Part shown: in pieces, positions 39,201 to 47,366 of the stretch
Layout: every line of letters begins with the position of its first letter
Position numbering within the stretch: position 1 is the stretch's first letter
NCBI GenBank assembly: GCA_019694435.1
Contig: JAIBBZ010000032.1
Location: 1-64,000, forward strand
Direction of reading: 5' to 3'
DNA length: 64,000 bases
Source: Pirellulales bacterium
GTDB lineage: Bacteria; Planctomycetota; Planctomycetia; Pirellulales; JAEUIK01
Notes under the pieces: generated by a model
Told to the model about the DNA's origin: nothing
What the model saw: only the letters and a program-made list of their open reading frames with translations
Database searches by the model: none
Made by a program: the position numbers and the translations under genes

Positions 39201-39989
39201 CAGCGCGATCTGGACGACGCCCAACGCGAACTCGAGCAGCGCCGCCGCCAGGCCGAAACCGACCTGGCCCTCGAGCAGCTTGCCAAGCTAAGCGACGAGA
39301 TCACCGCACTGCGCGAACGCCAGGCCGCCGTCATCGAAGAAAACGCGCGCCTCGATGAGCTGCGCGTCAAGCAAGGCCACCTCACGCGGGCCCAGCACAT
39401 CAGCGTGCGCCAATTGAGCCGTGCCGAATCAGCCATCGAGCAGGAAACCCGGGCCATCACCGCCCAGGTTCGCGAGGCGGAGGTGTTCCGCTACGCGCTC
39501 GAAGCGGGCCTGGCGCGCATGCAGCAAGCCGCGCAGCGGCTCGAGCAGCTCGACACCGGCAGCGAGACCCAGGGCAGCTTGCGCGAAGCGCTGCGCCGCC
39601 TGGAACAACTGCTCGCCGCCTTGGAAGATGGCCAGGACGAGCCCGACGAAGGCGGCGGCGAAGGTCAAGGCGGCGAGAACCAGCAAGGCGCTCCGCCGGG
39701 AGACGGCATCGCACCGCTGGCGCAGTTGAAGCTGCTCAAGTTGATGCAGCAGGAGATCAACGCCCGGACCAAGGCGTTGCACGCCGAATTGGATGCCCAA
39801 CAGGGCCCCGCGACCGAATCGCAGCAGGCCGAGTTCGCCTCCCTGGCCCTGGAGCAGGGGGTGCTGGCCGATCTGACGCGCAACCTGGCCACTGCTGCCG
39901 CTGCACCCGAGGAAGAAGCGGCCGGCGTGCCCGATCTGGATGCCGAATCGCAATCCGAACAACCGCCCGATGCCGGAGCCCAACCATGA
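36288..39989 (+). CDS. Very long coiled-coil membrane protein (DUF4175-like)
   Basis: Protein of 1233 residues. Three membrane helices lie in the first 180 residues. An Ig-like periplasmic part (about 200-530) contains LNAELRFPEYTGWEP. From about residue 540 to 1130 it is dominated by Gln/Glu/Arg/Ala-rich helices with heptad character (REQELDRLVKRLREAENQL and similar), typical of long coiled coils. The C-terminal about 90 residues are Gly/Gln-rich then acidic. ATG at 36288 has GGAG five bases upstream; TTG at 36267 or ATG at 36321 are alternatives. Its stop overlaps the next gene. It may span the envelope with the two VWA proteins; function unknown. Confidence 0.85.
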   Translation: MAPSSKLGPILMTHPLLARLAYVRRRAARLVLAFGLARTVTAVVALVLVLVLGDYWLRPDDRGLRVLAALGAAAGIVWAGVRYLVPALLRRFSNLELAQRIERRYPALRDHLSSAVDFLGEQADDPAAGSEQLRRAIISNAQAETETVDFDEVFDPRPVRRALYLAAGTCAVALVLALWQPSLARIGLARLATPWSDVEWPRQHRLQWRETVTHVALGQTFEVAVVPADGTTLPARVQLQIRYTQDSGNEATETLEMTPAGTAMVYRQEDVRRPFAYRATGGDDRSMPWVALRVIEPPQITKLNAELRFPEYTGWEPETVDHRIQAIAGTHVRWSAMTNRPIRSATLHLSTGEQLAAEIAPDGLSLSVPAADAAEPFVVERSGTYWLVLEDEQGVAAGEETQYELQVIEDAVPSVTIEEPTANIFVMAEAEVPLEITAKDDLALRDVLLHLLRSDQSDQGETVVPLYQGPQQVARAPRPDRVDTANAGESRRIEHRWQLASLGLKPGVQITFHASASDYRPEIAQSLPRRLTVITAEELQDRITQRQGLILSELARALEMQRGARAPTAALEVQIQQAGKLNKPDVDQLHGAELAQRQVGRTLSSPTEGVISHVEALLEELRNNQLDNPDIERRMSELIAELQRLNKEPLPVIERELTSALKQAQSALEERPPGEAADAPATAADRATAADRAVAESIATAGQRQDEVIHSLEQQLADLGQWDNYRRFGRDLVELRKQQRELGQATAELGRRTVTRSREELKPQERADLEKLAQTQQELARRLEKLLERMAGMSAQRSGDDPLAAQALSDAVSQAQQQGTSNQMRAAAAATGQNQIGQATAAQAAVEKQLDDMLDTLASRREQELDRLVKRLREAENQLSQLRAKQEGLRKKLRELAQQPASDEQRRELARLAREEQQLQEEVDRFARTLQRLQADQAGQSASQAAGRLGEAGEEGQQGDAGASADAADRAQRDLDDAQRELEQRRRQAETDLALEQLAKLSDEITALRERQAAVIEENARLDELRVKQGHLTRAQHISVRQLSRAESAIEQETRAITAQVREAEVFRYALEAGLARMQQAAQRLEQLDTGSETQGSLREALRRLEQLLAALEDGQDEPDEGGGEGQGGENQQGAPPGDGIAPLAQLKLLKLMQQEINARTKALHAELDAQQGPATESQQAEFASLALEQGVLADLTRNLATAAAAPEEEAAGVPDLDAESQSEQPPDAGAQP

Positions 39990-40738
39990 ACGCGCTGCTG
40001 GTGATCTGCTGTCTGCTGGCGGGCCAGGCTCCTGCCATTCCTGCTGCCGGCGATGCGCTCGACGACCAACTATTGGAAGGCCTCGACGACGCGTTGGACG
40101 ACGCCGTCAAGAAGCCACAGGCCCAACCCCCTCGCGCCAACCCACCGGCGGCCACCGAGCAACAACCGCCCACCCCCGCCAAGCCCGGCGAATCACCGCT
40201 CGACCAGCAGTTGCTCGAAGGTCTCGAGGGCGGCGAATCGAGCTCGGCCGAAGGCAATCCGTTGCTGCAACTCGGCCAACGCATGCAACAGGTCCAGCAG
40301 CGCATCGGCCAGGCTCAGACCGACGAGTCGACCCAGGCCCTGCAAAACCAGATCGTCAGCGATCTCGATGCCTTGATCCGCGAGGCGCGGCGCAACGCGC
40401 AGCAATCCCAGAGCAAGTCGCGCAACTCGCAAAACCAAGGTTCGCAGCGCAGCCAGGTGAAGCCGGGCGAACCGCAAAGCGGCAGTGGCGAAGGCGCGCC
40501 CGGTGAACCCGGCGAGGGACAAGCGCAGGAAAGCACCGAACGTCTCGGCCCGAACGATGCACTCGCCCCCAACATGGAGGAAATGCAGGGCCTGATCGAA
40601 GGACTTTGGGGACAGTTGCCCGAGCGGTTGCGGGAGCAGATGCGCCAATCCGCCGCCGAGCGATTCTTGCCGCAATATCAAACGCAGATCGAACAGTATT
40701 TCCGTCGACTCGTCGAAACGCCGGAAGATCGGCCCTGA
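39986..40738 (+). CDS. Small exported protein with a duplicated DQLLEGL motif
   Basis: Protein of 250 residues with a short signal peptide (cleavage near AIPA-A). The mature part has two copies of a short motif, DDQLLEGLDD near residue 27-36 and LDQQLLEGLEGG near 71-82, separated by a Pro/Gln-rich spacer. The rest is Gln/Ser/Gly-rich and disordered in appearance, ending in a predicted helix (ERLREQMRQSAAERFLPQYQ) and IEQYFRRLVE. The start ATG overlaps the upstream stop (ATGA), so it is part of the same operon as the coiled-coil protein. I do not recognise a family; the repeats could be short binding motifs for one of the larger neighbours. Confidence 0.7.
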   Translation: MNALLVICCLLAGQAPAIPAAGDALDDQLLEGLDDALDDAVKKPQAQPPRANPPAATEQQPPTPAKPGESPLDQQLLEGLEGGESSSAEGNPLLQLGQRMQQVQQRIGQAQTDESTQALQNQIVSDLDALIREARRNAQQSQSKSRNSQNQGSQRSQVKPGEPQSGSGEGAPGEPGEGQAQESTERLGPNDALAPNMEEMQGLIEGLWGQLPERLREQMRQSAAERFLPQYQTQIEQYFRRLVETPEDRP

Positions 40739-40803
40739 CCGCGAGCTCCCCCAGCCGCACGACTGCCACGCCACGCACCCATCGCCACCGCACGGAGGAT
40801 CGC

Positions 40804-41838
40804 ATGTCGCGCTCAGCCAGCATCGCCCTCGTCGTCTTGCTGTGCGGCGCTGTTCCCCAGGGGCTGGTAGCCGACGACGAAAACCCCGAAACCGGGGCCC
40901 GCGAGCTGCTCTCGCCGGCGGCCCAGGAAGCCATCGACCGGGGACTCGATTTTCTCGCTTCGCGCCAGTTGGAAGATGGTTCGTTCGGCGCCGGCGGCTA
41001 CAGCCGCAACGTCGCCGTCTGCGGGCTGGCCGGCATGGCCTTCATGTCGAGCGGCAGCACGCCGGGCCGCGGCAAATATGGCCAGCACGTTGAACAATGC
41101 ATCGGCTTTTTGCTGCAAAGCAGCCAGGACAGCGGCTTCATCAGCCTGCCCGACGCGAGCGGCCACGGCCCGATGTATGGCCACGGCTTCGCGACGTTGT
41201 TTTTGGCCGAAACCTACGGCATGACGCGCCGGTCCGAGCTGCGCCCGCGCCTGGCCAAGGCCGTCCAACTGATCGTCCAGACGCAAAACAAGGAAGGCGG
41301 CTGGCGCTATCAGCCGCAGCGCGCCGACGCCGACATTTCCGTCACCATCTGCCAGGTGATGGCGCTGCGTGCCGCGCGCAACGCAGGCATCTTCGTGCCC
41401 CGCGAGACCATCGATCAGTGCATCGAGTACGTGAAGCGCAGCCAGAACGCCGATGGCGGCTTCATGTACATGCTGCAAGGCGGGCAAAGCGCCTTTCCGC
41501 GTTCGGCGGCGGGCGTCGTCGCGCTGTACAGCGCCGGCATTTACGAAGGCCCCGAGATCGACAAGGGCATCGCCTACCTGCTCAACTACCTGCCGCAAGG
41601 CGGCACGTTCCATCGCGAAAGCCATTACTTCTATGGCCACTACTACGCCGTGCAGGCGATGTGGCACGCCGGCGGCGACGTCTGGCAGAAATGGTACCCG
41701 GCGATTCGCGACGAGTTGCTCGCGCTGCAGCGCCCGGACGGCTCGTGGATGGATTCCATCTGCCAGGAATACGGCACCGCGATGGCCTGCGTGATCCTGC
41801 AAATGCCGAATAACTATCTGCCGATCTTTCAGCGTTAG
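40804..41838 (+). CDS. Squalene-cyclase-like / prenyltransferase repeat protein, exported
   Basis: Protein of 344 residues with a signal peptide (first about 22 residues) and four QW-type helix-hairpin repeats resembling prenyltransferase/squalene cyclase alpha-alpha toroids: QLEDGSFGAGGY, QNKEGGWRYQP, QNADGGFMYM and QRPDGSWMDS. I do not see the Asp-rich DxDD motif of class II terpene cyclases, and export makes a terpene cyclase unlikely, so it is probably a scaffold or binding protein built from the same fold. ATG at 40804 has GGAGGAT upstream. It lies 65 bases after the operon genes and 14 before the next gene. Confidence 0.8.
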   Translation: MSRSASIALVVLLCGAVPQGLVADDENPETGARELLSPAAQEAIDRGLDFLASRQLEDGSFGAGGYSRNVAVCGLAGMAFMSSGSTPGRGKYGQHVEQCIGFLLQSSQDSGFISLPDASGHGPMYGHGFATLFLAETYGMTRRSELRPRLAKAVQLIVQTQNKEGGWRYQPQRADADISVTICQVMALRAARNAGIFVPRETIDQCIEYVKRSQNADGGFMYMLQGGQSAFPRSAAGVVALYSAGIYEGPEIDKGIAYLLNYLPQGGTFHRESHYFYGHYYAVQAMWHAGGDVWQKWYPAIRDELLALQRPDGSWMDSICQEYGTAMACVILQMPNNYLPIFQR

Positions 41839-41852
41839 GAACGAGGCATTTC

Positions 41853-43037
41853 GTGAGTCGGGCGCTGGGAACGTTTGCGGTCGTCTTGGCGGGGCTCGCG
41901 TCCGGGGCTTGCGCCTGGGCGTCCGAACCGCGCGAAGCGATTCCGGTCGAGGGCGCGCCGTTTAGCGCCGTGCCGGTCGAGATCACCGCGCCGGGCGAAG
42001 TCCGCTGGAGCCCCGACCAACCGCGGTCCACTGCGCCGGGCGAACTGCTCGAATGGGGCGCGCCGGCCGACCCGCGCGCCGAGCCCCTGGTCGTGTTCAC
42101 CGGCGGCGGCGTGCTGCCGGCGAATGTCAAGGTCATCGAAGGCGAAGTGCTGCGCGTCGATGCGTTCGGCTTCGGCCCGTTGCCAATTCGGCTCGCGACC
42201 GTGGCGGGCCTGATCTTCGTCGTGGGCGCGGATCGGGTTGCAACCGATCGGTTGATCGATCGCCTGACCGCGGGCACCGCGACCAGCGATGTGGTGATCC
42301 TCGACAACGGCGACGAGTTGACCGGTACGCTGAGCAAGATCGAACGCACGAAAGTCGAGCTGGTGGCCGAGTTGGGCCCGATCACGATCGACCGCGACAA
42401 GGTGGCCGCCGTCGCGCTGGCCGCGGCCGCGTGGGAACGCCCTGCCGACGACGCCCGCCGCTGGTGGTTCGGCACGGCCGACGGCGCCAGGCTCCAGGCC
42501 CGGTCGCTCAAGCTCGAAGGCGGCGCGCTGACGGCCGAACTGGCGTCGGGGCTGGAAGTCACCGCGCCGGCCGATTCGCTCGTCTGGCTGCACGCGATCC
42601 GGCATCGTGGCGTCTGGCTCACCGATCTACAGCCAGCCGGCTATCGCCACGTGCCCTACCTCGACGTCGCCTGGGAGCCGGCGATCGATCGCGGCGTGAG
42701 CGGCGGACTGTTGCGCGTGCGCGACCGGATTTACCTGCGCGGCGTCGGCCTGCACAGCGCGGCGCGGATCACCTTCCCGCTCGACGGGCAATATCGCCGC
42801 TTTGCCTGCCAGGCGGCGATCGACGATTCGGCCCAGGGCCGCGGCAGCGTCGTGTTTCGCGTGTACGTCGACGAGCAAGAGCGGTTTCGCAGCCCGCTGG
42901 TGACCGGCAGCCAGGCACCGCTCCCGATCGAAATCGACGTCGCCGGGGGCAAGCTCCTGAGCCTGATCGTCGACTACGGCCAGCAGGCCGACGAACTCGA
43001 CCACGCGGCCTGGCTCAACCCGCGACTGGTGAAGTAA
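41853..43037 (+). CDS. Exported NPCBM/NEW2 domain protein
   Basis: Secreted protein of 394 residues, signal peptide ending near AWA. The C-terminal third matches the NPCBM (novel putative carbohydrate-binding module) pattern: RDRIYLRGVGLHSAARITF, RRFACQAAIDDSAQGRGSV and PIEIDVAGGKLLSLIVDYG. The middle has a strand-rich domain with two LDNGDELTGTL-like segments. Such modules are thought to bind galactose- or glucose-type sugars. The start is GTG at 41853 with AGGAACGAGG upstream. It is the last same-strand gene before the convergent phosphoglycerate mutase. No catalytic domain seen. Confidence 0.8.
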   Translation: MSRALGTFAVVLAGLASGACAWASEPREAIPVEGAPFSAVPVEITAPGEVRWSPDQPRSTAPGELLEWGAPADPRAEPLVVFTGGGVLPANVKVIEGEVLRVDAFGFGPLPIRLATVAGLIFVVGADRVATDRLIDRLTAGTATSDVVILDNGDELTGTLSKIERTKVELVAELGPITIDRDKVAAVALAAAAWERPADDARRWWFGTADGARLQARSLKLEGGALTAELASGLEVTAPADSLVWLHAIRHRGVWLTDLQPAGYRHVPYLDVAWEPAIDRGVSGGLLRVRDRIYLRGVGLHSAARITFPLDGQYRRFACQAAIDDSAQGRGSVVFRVYVDEQERFRSPLVTGSQAPLPIEIDVAGGKLLSLIVDYGQQADELDHAAWLNPRLVK

Positions 43038-43062
43038 ACGCGCGCGACGAACGCGAGCGTGC

Positions 43063-44268
43063 TTAGGCCCCGTACTTGCCCAGCCGGCCCGCGTTGGCCA
43101 TGGCCAGCGACATCAGGTACCGGGCCTCGAACTGGCCGAGCCCGCCACGCAGGGCGTCGCGCTCGCCAAACTTCTGCAGGCCGTCGGGCCGGCAACATTT
43201 CGAGTGCAAGAGCGTCGGCACCGGGTGCCAACTGTGGGTCTTCAGATAGCTCGGCGTGCTGTGATCGCCGGTAACCACCAGGACCGCCGGATCGAGTGCC
43301 AACACGCGGGGGATCTGCGCGTCGAACTCTTCGATCCGCTGCACCTTGGCGGCAAAGTTGCCGTCCTCGCCGGTGCTGTCGGTGTACTTGAAGTGAATGA
43401 AGAAGAAATCGTAGTTCGCCCACTCGGCCTCGAGCACGTCGATCTGTTCGGCCAAGGTCTTGGCCTGACCGACGATGTTCATGCCGACCAGCCGGGCAAG
43501 GCCCTTGTACATCGGGTACACCGCAATCGCCGCGGCGCGCAGGCCATAGACCGTCTCGTAGCTCGGCAACTGCGGCCGCGCCGAGAACCCGCGCAGCGTC
43601 AAGCCGTTCGCCTTGGCCTCGCCTGCCAGGATTTGCCGCGCCTGGGTAATGAACTCGTTGGAGACGTCGGCCGTGCGGCGGCTGGCCTCGTCGGCCGCCA
43701 CGGCCGTGAGCGGCGGAACGCCCGTCTTTTGCGGGTCGGTATCGTGCACGTGGCCCGCCAGGCCTGCGCCGCGAAACACCACCACAAAGCGGTGCTCTTG
43801 CACGGGCTCGACGAAGACCTGCACGCCGTCGATCTTCACCTGGTTCAACGCACGGGCCAAGGGCGCGCTATCGGCGGTGGCGATGCGCCCCGCGCGACGA
43901 TCGGTGATGTTACCGGCCGGATCGAGCGTGCAGAAATTGCCACGCGCGGCGACGTCGCCCGATTCCAGCTCGAAACCGATGCCCGTCGCTTCGAGCGCGC
44001 CGCGCCCGATCAAGTACTGAAGCGGATCATAGCCGAACAGCCCCAGGTGACCTGGCCCGCTGCCGGGGGTGATGCCGGGCCGCACCGGGATGCTCGACCC
44101 TTGGACCGATCGTGCGGCCAGGGCATCGAGCTGCGGGGTTTGGGCCGTTTCGAGCTCGGTCTTGCCGCTGGGTTCCATCGGCAGGCCGCCCAGCCCGTCG
44201 GCCACCAGCAGCACAATTTTCGCGTCGTTCTTGACGTGCAATTCCCGCATCAGGTCGAGCATATCCAT
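43063..44268 (-). CDS. apgM: 2,3-bisphosphoglycerate-independent phosphoglycerate mutase, ApgM type
   Basis: Glycolytic enzyme interconverting 3- and 2-phosphoglycerate without a 2,3-BPG cofactor, of the archaeal/deep-bacterial ApgM type. The 401-residue protein has the metal-binding opening VLLVADGLGGLP, the active-site segment TPGSGPGHLGLFGYDP (with the catalytic Ser), GNFCTLD, and the C-terminal metal motifs HFKYTDSTGEDG and VVTGDHSTPS. It is convergent with the NPCBM gene and divergent from pgi, another glycolytic gene; the shared intergenic region is 155 bases. Cytoplasmic. Confidence 0.94.
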   Translation of the reverse strand: MDMLDLMRELHVKNDAKIVLLVADGLGGLPMEPSGKTELETAQTPQLDALAARSVQGSSIPVRPGITPGSGPGHLGLFGYDPLQYLIGRGALEATGIGFELESGDVAARGNFCTLDPAGNITDRRAGRIATADSAPLARALNQVKIDGVQVFVEPVQEHRFVVVFRGAGLAGHVHDTDPQKTGVPPLTAVAADEASRRTADVSNEFITQARQILAGEAKANGLTLRGFSARPQLPSYETVYGLRAAAIAVYPMYKGLARLVGMNIVGQAKTLAEQIDVLEAEWANYDFFFIHFKYTDSTGEDGNFAAKVQRIEEFDAQIPRVLALDPAVLVVTGDHSTPSYLKTHSWHPVPTLLHSKCCRPDGLQKFGERDALRGGLGQFEARYLMSLAMANAGRLGKYGA

Positions 44269-44423
44269 GCGTCGCAGCTCCGCAGCGTGGGCCAGGTTTG
44301 CCCCCCTTTCCTAACACAATCGCGGTTGAAGACAAGCCATGCCGCGCCAGGGGGATGACGCCCCCTGCCCGGCCCGGTATCTTTTGCGTCCGGGAGAGGA
44401 TAGGCCGATTGAATGGAGCACCG

Positions 44424-45848
44424 ATGTCGATCCCCGAGGCAATCGTCTACGATCCGCGCGGAACCTTCTTTTCCCAAACGGGCCTCGAGCCCAATCAACT
44501 GACGGCTCTGGCGCCGCGGCTGCTGGCAGCCCGCGACGAAGTCTTGGCAGATGCCGAGCTGTGGCAGTCGGGCGCAGCCGTACCGGCGGCGAAACAGCCG
44601 CTCGATGCCGGCTTCACGTATCTGCCCGAGCGCTTGCTGGCCGAATATGCCCGCGACAAGTCGGGCAGCGAATTGGGCCGCATCCTGGCGACGGCCAAGC
44701 GGCTGTCAGGAGCGGTCGATCGCATCGTGCTCCTCGGCATTGGCGGCTCGTACATGGGAGCCCGCGCTTTGTTCGACGGGTGCTGCCACCCCTATCACAA
44801 CGAATTGAGCCGCGCCGAGCGCGGCGGCTGCCCCCGGCTGAGCTTCGAGGGAAACAACGTCGACAACGACGCATCGCAAGGGCTCCTCGACCTGCTGGGC
44901 CACGGACGCGCGGCGTCGAGCGTCGAAGAGAGCTGGGGCATCGTGGTCTGCAGCAAGAGCGGCGGCACGCTCGAAACGGCCGTGGCCTTGCGGCAGTTCC
45001 TCGCGGCGCTGCGCAACAGTTGCAGCAACGACGCGCAACGGCTCGCCGCGCGGCTGGTGCCTGTCACCGGACCGTCGGGCCGGTTGTTCGATCTGGCCGC
45101 GGCGCTCGGATGCCCCGAGGTGTTTTCGATTCCCGACGGTGTCGGCGGGCGGTTTTCGATTTTCACGGCGGTGGGCCTGTTACCGGCCGCACTGGTAGGG
45201 CTCGACATCATCAAGCTGCTGGAAGGCGCCGCCGCGATGAACGAGCGCTTTCGCACGGCGCCGCCGGGCGAAAACCCCGTGCTCGACTACGTGGGCGTTT
45301 CGCACCTGCTGGAGACCGAGCGCGGCGCCGATATCCGCGTGCTGGCAACCTGGGGCAAGTCGCTCGAGGCGGCCGGCCTGTGGTACGACCAACTGCTGGC
45401 CGAAAGTCTCGGCAAGGACGGCCAAGGCACCACGCCCCTGACCGTGGTCAACACGCGCGATCTGCATTCGCGCGGGCAGCAGCATCAGGAAGGTGCCCGC
45501 GACAAGCTGATTACGAACTTGATCGTCGATGCGCCACGGCGCGATCGGTTGGCCGTGGGCCGCTCGGAATTCGACCAGGACCAGCTCAACTCGCTGGCAG
45601 ACAAGACGCTGGCCGACGTGATGGCCGCTGCCATTGCCGGCACCAACCAGGCCTACCGGGAAGACGGCCGCCCGACGGCCGACCTTCACCTGCCGCGATT
45701 GCACGTCTCGACGCTTGGCCAATTCTTCCAGATGATGATGCTGGCGACCGTCGTCGAAGGCCGGCTGATCGGGATCAACCCCTACGGTCAACCCGGCGTC
45801 GAGGCCTACAAGAAACACATGAACGCCTTCTTGCGGCAAACGCGTTGA
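44424..45848 (+). CDS. pgi: Glucose-6-phosphate isomerase
   Basis: Pgi interconverts glucose-6-phosphate and fructose-6-phosphate. The 474-residue protein has the SIS-type phosphosugar-binding parts: GIGGSYMGARALFD and SKSGGTLETAVALRQF, plus the catalytic region HSRGQQHQEG and the C-terminal ATVVEGRLIGINPYGQPGVE with Lys of YKKHMNAF. Length is nearer the shorter bacterial/archaeal form than the 550-residue E. coli enzyme. ATG at 44424 has GGAG upstream. It stands divergent from apgM, so both glycolytic genes may share control. Confidence 0.95.
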   Translation: MSIPEAIVYDPRGTFFSQTGLEPNQLTALAPRLLAARDEVLADAELWQSGAAVPAAKQPLDAGFTYLPERLLAEYARDKSGSELGRILATAKRLSGAVDRIVLLGIGGSYMGARALFDGCCHPYHNELSRAERGGCPRLSFEGNNVDNDASQGLLDLLGHGRAASSVEESWGIVVCSKSGGTLETAVALRQFLAALRNSCSNDAQRLAARLVPVTGPSGRLFDLAAALGCPEVFSIPDGVGGRFSIFTAVGLLPAALVGLDIIKLLEGAAAMNERFRTAPPGENPVLDYVGVSHLLETERGADIRVLATWGKSLEAAGLWYDQLLAESLGKDGQGTTPLTVVNTRDLHSRGQQHQEGARDKLITNLIVDAPRRDRLAVGRSEFDQDQLNSLADKTLADVMAAAIAGTNQAYREDGRPTADLHLPRLHVSTLGQFFQMMMLATVVEGRLIGINPYGQPGVEAYKKHMNAFLRQTR

Positions 45849-45915
45849 GCCGCCGCATCGCTAGCGCGGCGCGCCGACATCCGGGAGCTGGCGTGCCCGA
45901 GGAGCTTGTTGAAAC

Positions 45916-46599
45916 ATGGCAGTCGAATTGACCTGGCTCGGCCACGGCACGTGGTTGATCCAATCGGGCTCGCACCGTCTGATCCTCGATCCGTTCCTGA
46001 ACGAATCGCCGACGGCCCCTTGCCGCGCCGAGTCGATCGACGTCGATTTCGTCCTCGTCTCGCACGGTCACTTCGACCACGTGGCCGACGCGGCGGCCAT
46101 CGCCAAGCGCTGCGGCGCCACGCTGGTGTCGAACTGGGAAATCTGCCAGTGGTTCGGCCAGCAGGGCGTCGAAAACACGCATCCGATGAATACCGGCGGC
46201 ACAGCGAAGCTTGCTTTCGGCACCGTGCAATCGACGATTGCCTTTCACAGCTCGACCCTGCCCGACGGCGCCAGCGGCGGCAACCCGGGCGGCTTTGTGC
46301 TGCAGCTCGACGGCCGCCGGATCTACTTCGCTTGCGACACGTCGGTCTTTTCCGATATGCAGCGGATCGGTCGCGGCGGTCTCGATCTGGCGGTGCTGCC
46401 CATCGGCGACACGTTCACGATGGGACCGAGCGATAGCATCGAGGCGATCGAACTGCTCGCCCCGCGGCGCGTCGCCCCGGCGCACTACAACACCTGGCCG
46501 CCGATCGCGCAAGACGCCGCGGCCTGGGCCGCGCAGGTGCGCTCGCGGACGCAGGCCGAGCCGGTCGTGCTCGACCCGGGCGGCAAGCTCAACCTGTAA
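45916..46599 (+). CDS. Metal-dependent hydrolase, UPF0173 / metallo-beta-lactamase fold
   Basis: Protein of 227 residues of the UlaG/UPF0173 type. The opening ELTWLGHGTWLIQSG, the metal site HGHFDHVAD (HxHxDH), a further His in ENTHPMN, an Asp in YFACDTSVFSDM, and a final His in APAHYNTWPPI are all in the expected order for a two-metal lactonase-like fold. No signal peptide. Substrate unknown. It follows pgi by 67 bases on the same strand. Confidence 0.9.
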   Translation: MAVELTWLGHGTWLIQSGSHRLILDPFLNESPTAPCRAESIDVDFVLVSHGHFDHVADAAAIAKRCGATLVSNWEICQWFGQQGVENTHPMNTGGTAKLAFGTVQSTIAFHSSTLPDGASGGNPGGFVLQLDGRRIYFACDTSVFSDMQRIGRGGLDLAVLPIGDTFTMGPSDSIEAIELLAPRRVAPAHYNTWPPIAQDAAAWAAQVRSRTQAEPVVLDPGGKLNL

Positions 46600-46635
46600 C
46601 CACCGGCAGGCGCGGCCGGCCCGTGTCCACCAACG

Positions 46636-46658
46636 AAAAACGCCGCCCGAAGGCGGCG
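46636..46658 (-). terminator. Rho-independent terminator with UUCG loop
   Basis: Read on the minus strand, CGCCGCC (46658-46652) and GGCGGCG (46647-46641) form a perfect 7-bp GC stem closed by the stable C(UUCG)G-type tetraloop, followed by five T residues (46640-46636). It would end transcripts of the 82-residue gene at 46693. It may also stop read-through from the opposite strand poorly, as there is no T-run on that side. Confidence 0.8.
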
Positions 46659-46692
46659 TGGAACACGTGGTTCAGCTGAATCGTGCGGAGGG

Positions 46693-46941
46693 TCAGGCGG
46701 CTTCGTCGAGCAGGTCGTCGTCTTCGGCTTCGAACACAACCTCGACCGAGTCATCCTCGGCTTCGAGCTCTTGCAGCATCTGGACCGCGAGGTACGCGTT
46801 CTCAATGCCGCCGATGCGATCGACGAACTGCTGTACCGCCACCAGCATCTCAAACGACACTGGGCCCTGGGCCGCACGCAGCGCTTCTTCGATCATCTCG
46901 ATCGGAAGATTCTCTAATCGAAGGGCGATGCGATTGGTCAT
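46693..46941 (-). CDS. Small acidic protein, function unknown
   Basis: Protein of 82 residues starting at the ATG at 46941 (MTNRIALRLENLP); a longer frame exists upstream to 47049 but the extra part looks like non-coding sequence. It is mostly helical in appearance, with a strongly acidic C-terminus (EAEDDSVEVVFEAEDDDLLDE). It has its own terminator 34 bases downstream and a 425-base divergent region upstream. I do not recognise a family. Confidence 0.65.
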   Translation of the reverse strand: MTNRIALRLENLPIEMIEEALRAAQGPVSFEMLVAVQQFVDRIGGIENAYLAVQMLQELEAEDDSVEVVFEAEDDDLLDEAA

Positions 46942-47366
46942 GTTCGGCCGTCGGGTTAAGTGGATGATGATGGAATCGTCAGGGGGCGAGGCCCCTACGA
47001 TCAATCGGAAACTGCGTGGTGCGGATTGAACGATTCGCCACGCTGCCACGAACTTGCGTCATAAATTCGCCCTGCAGGCAGGCACATCGTGACGACCAGC
47101 CAACGCGGTACGGTTGTGAGGATTGCGCACCTGCGCGCTGACTGCATGCCGCGACGCAGGCAGCTATACTGGCCCTGCCCGCGAAATCCCCGCCTCGATT
47201 GCTGCCATGCTGTCGCCCCCTGCCGCTAGCTGCCAGACTGTCGCTCGGAACGCCGCGCCGCGGGCCTGCGGCCGGTGCCTGCCGATGCTTGCCGCGACGG
47301 GGCGAGTCTGCCGATCGGGCCTCTCCTCTCTGCCAATAGCGTCACCACTCTGAACGGGTGCGAAGG
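46942..47366. other. Divergent intergenic region with a TATACT box
   Basis: This 425-base stretch lies between the small acidic gene (minus) and the PQQ-like gene (plus). A TATACT hexamer at 47165-47170 is a possible plus-strand -10; no good -35 is found 16-18 bases upstream. I see no gene, tRNA or clear repeat. Confidence 0.45.

Noticed and set aside
37332..39224. 630-residue minus-strand open frame opposite the coiled-coil protein
   Set aside because: Mirror of the biased codon use of a Gln/Glu/Arg-rich coiled coil; no start signal or domain.
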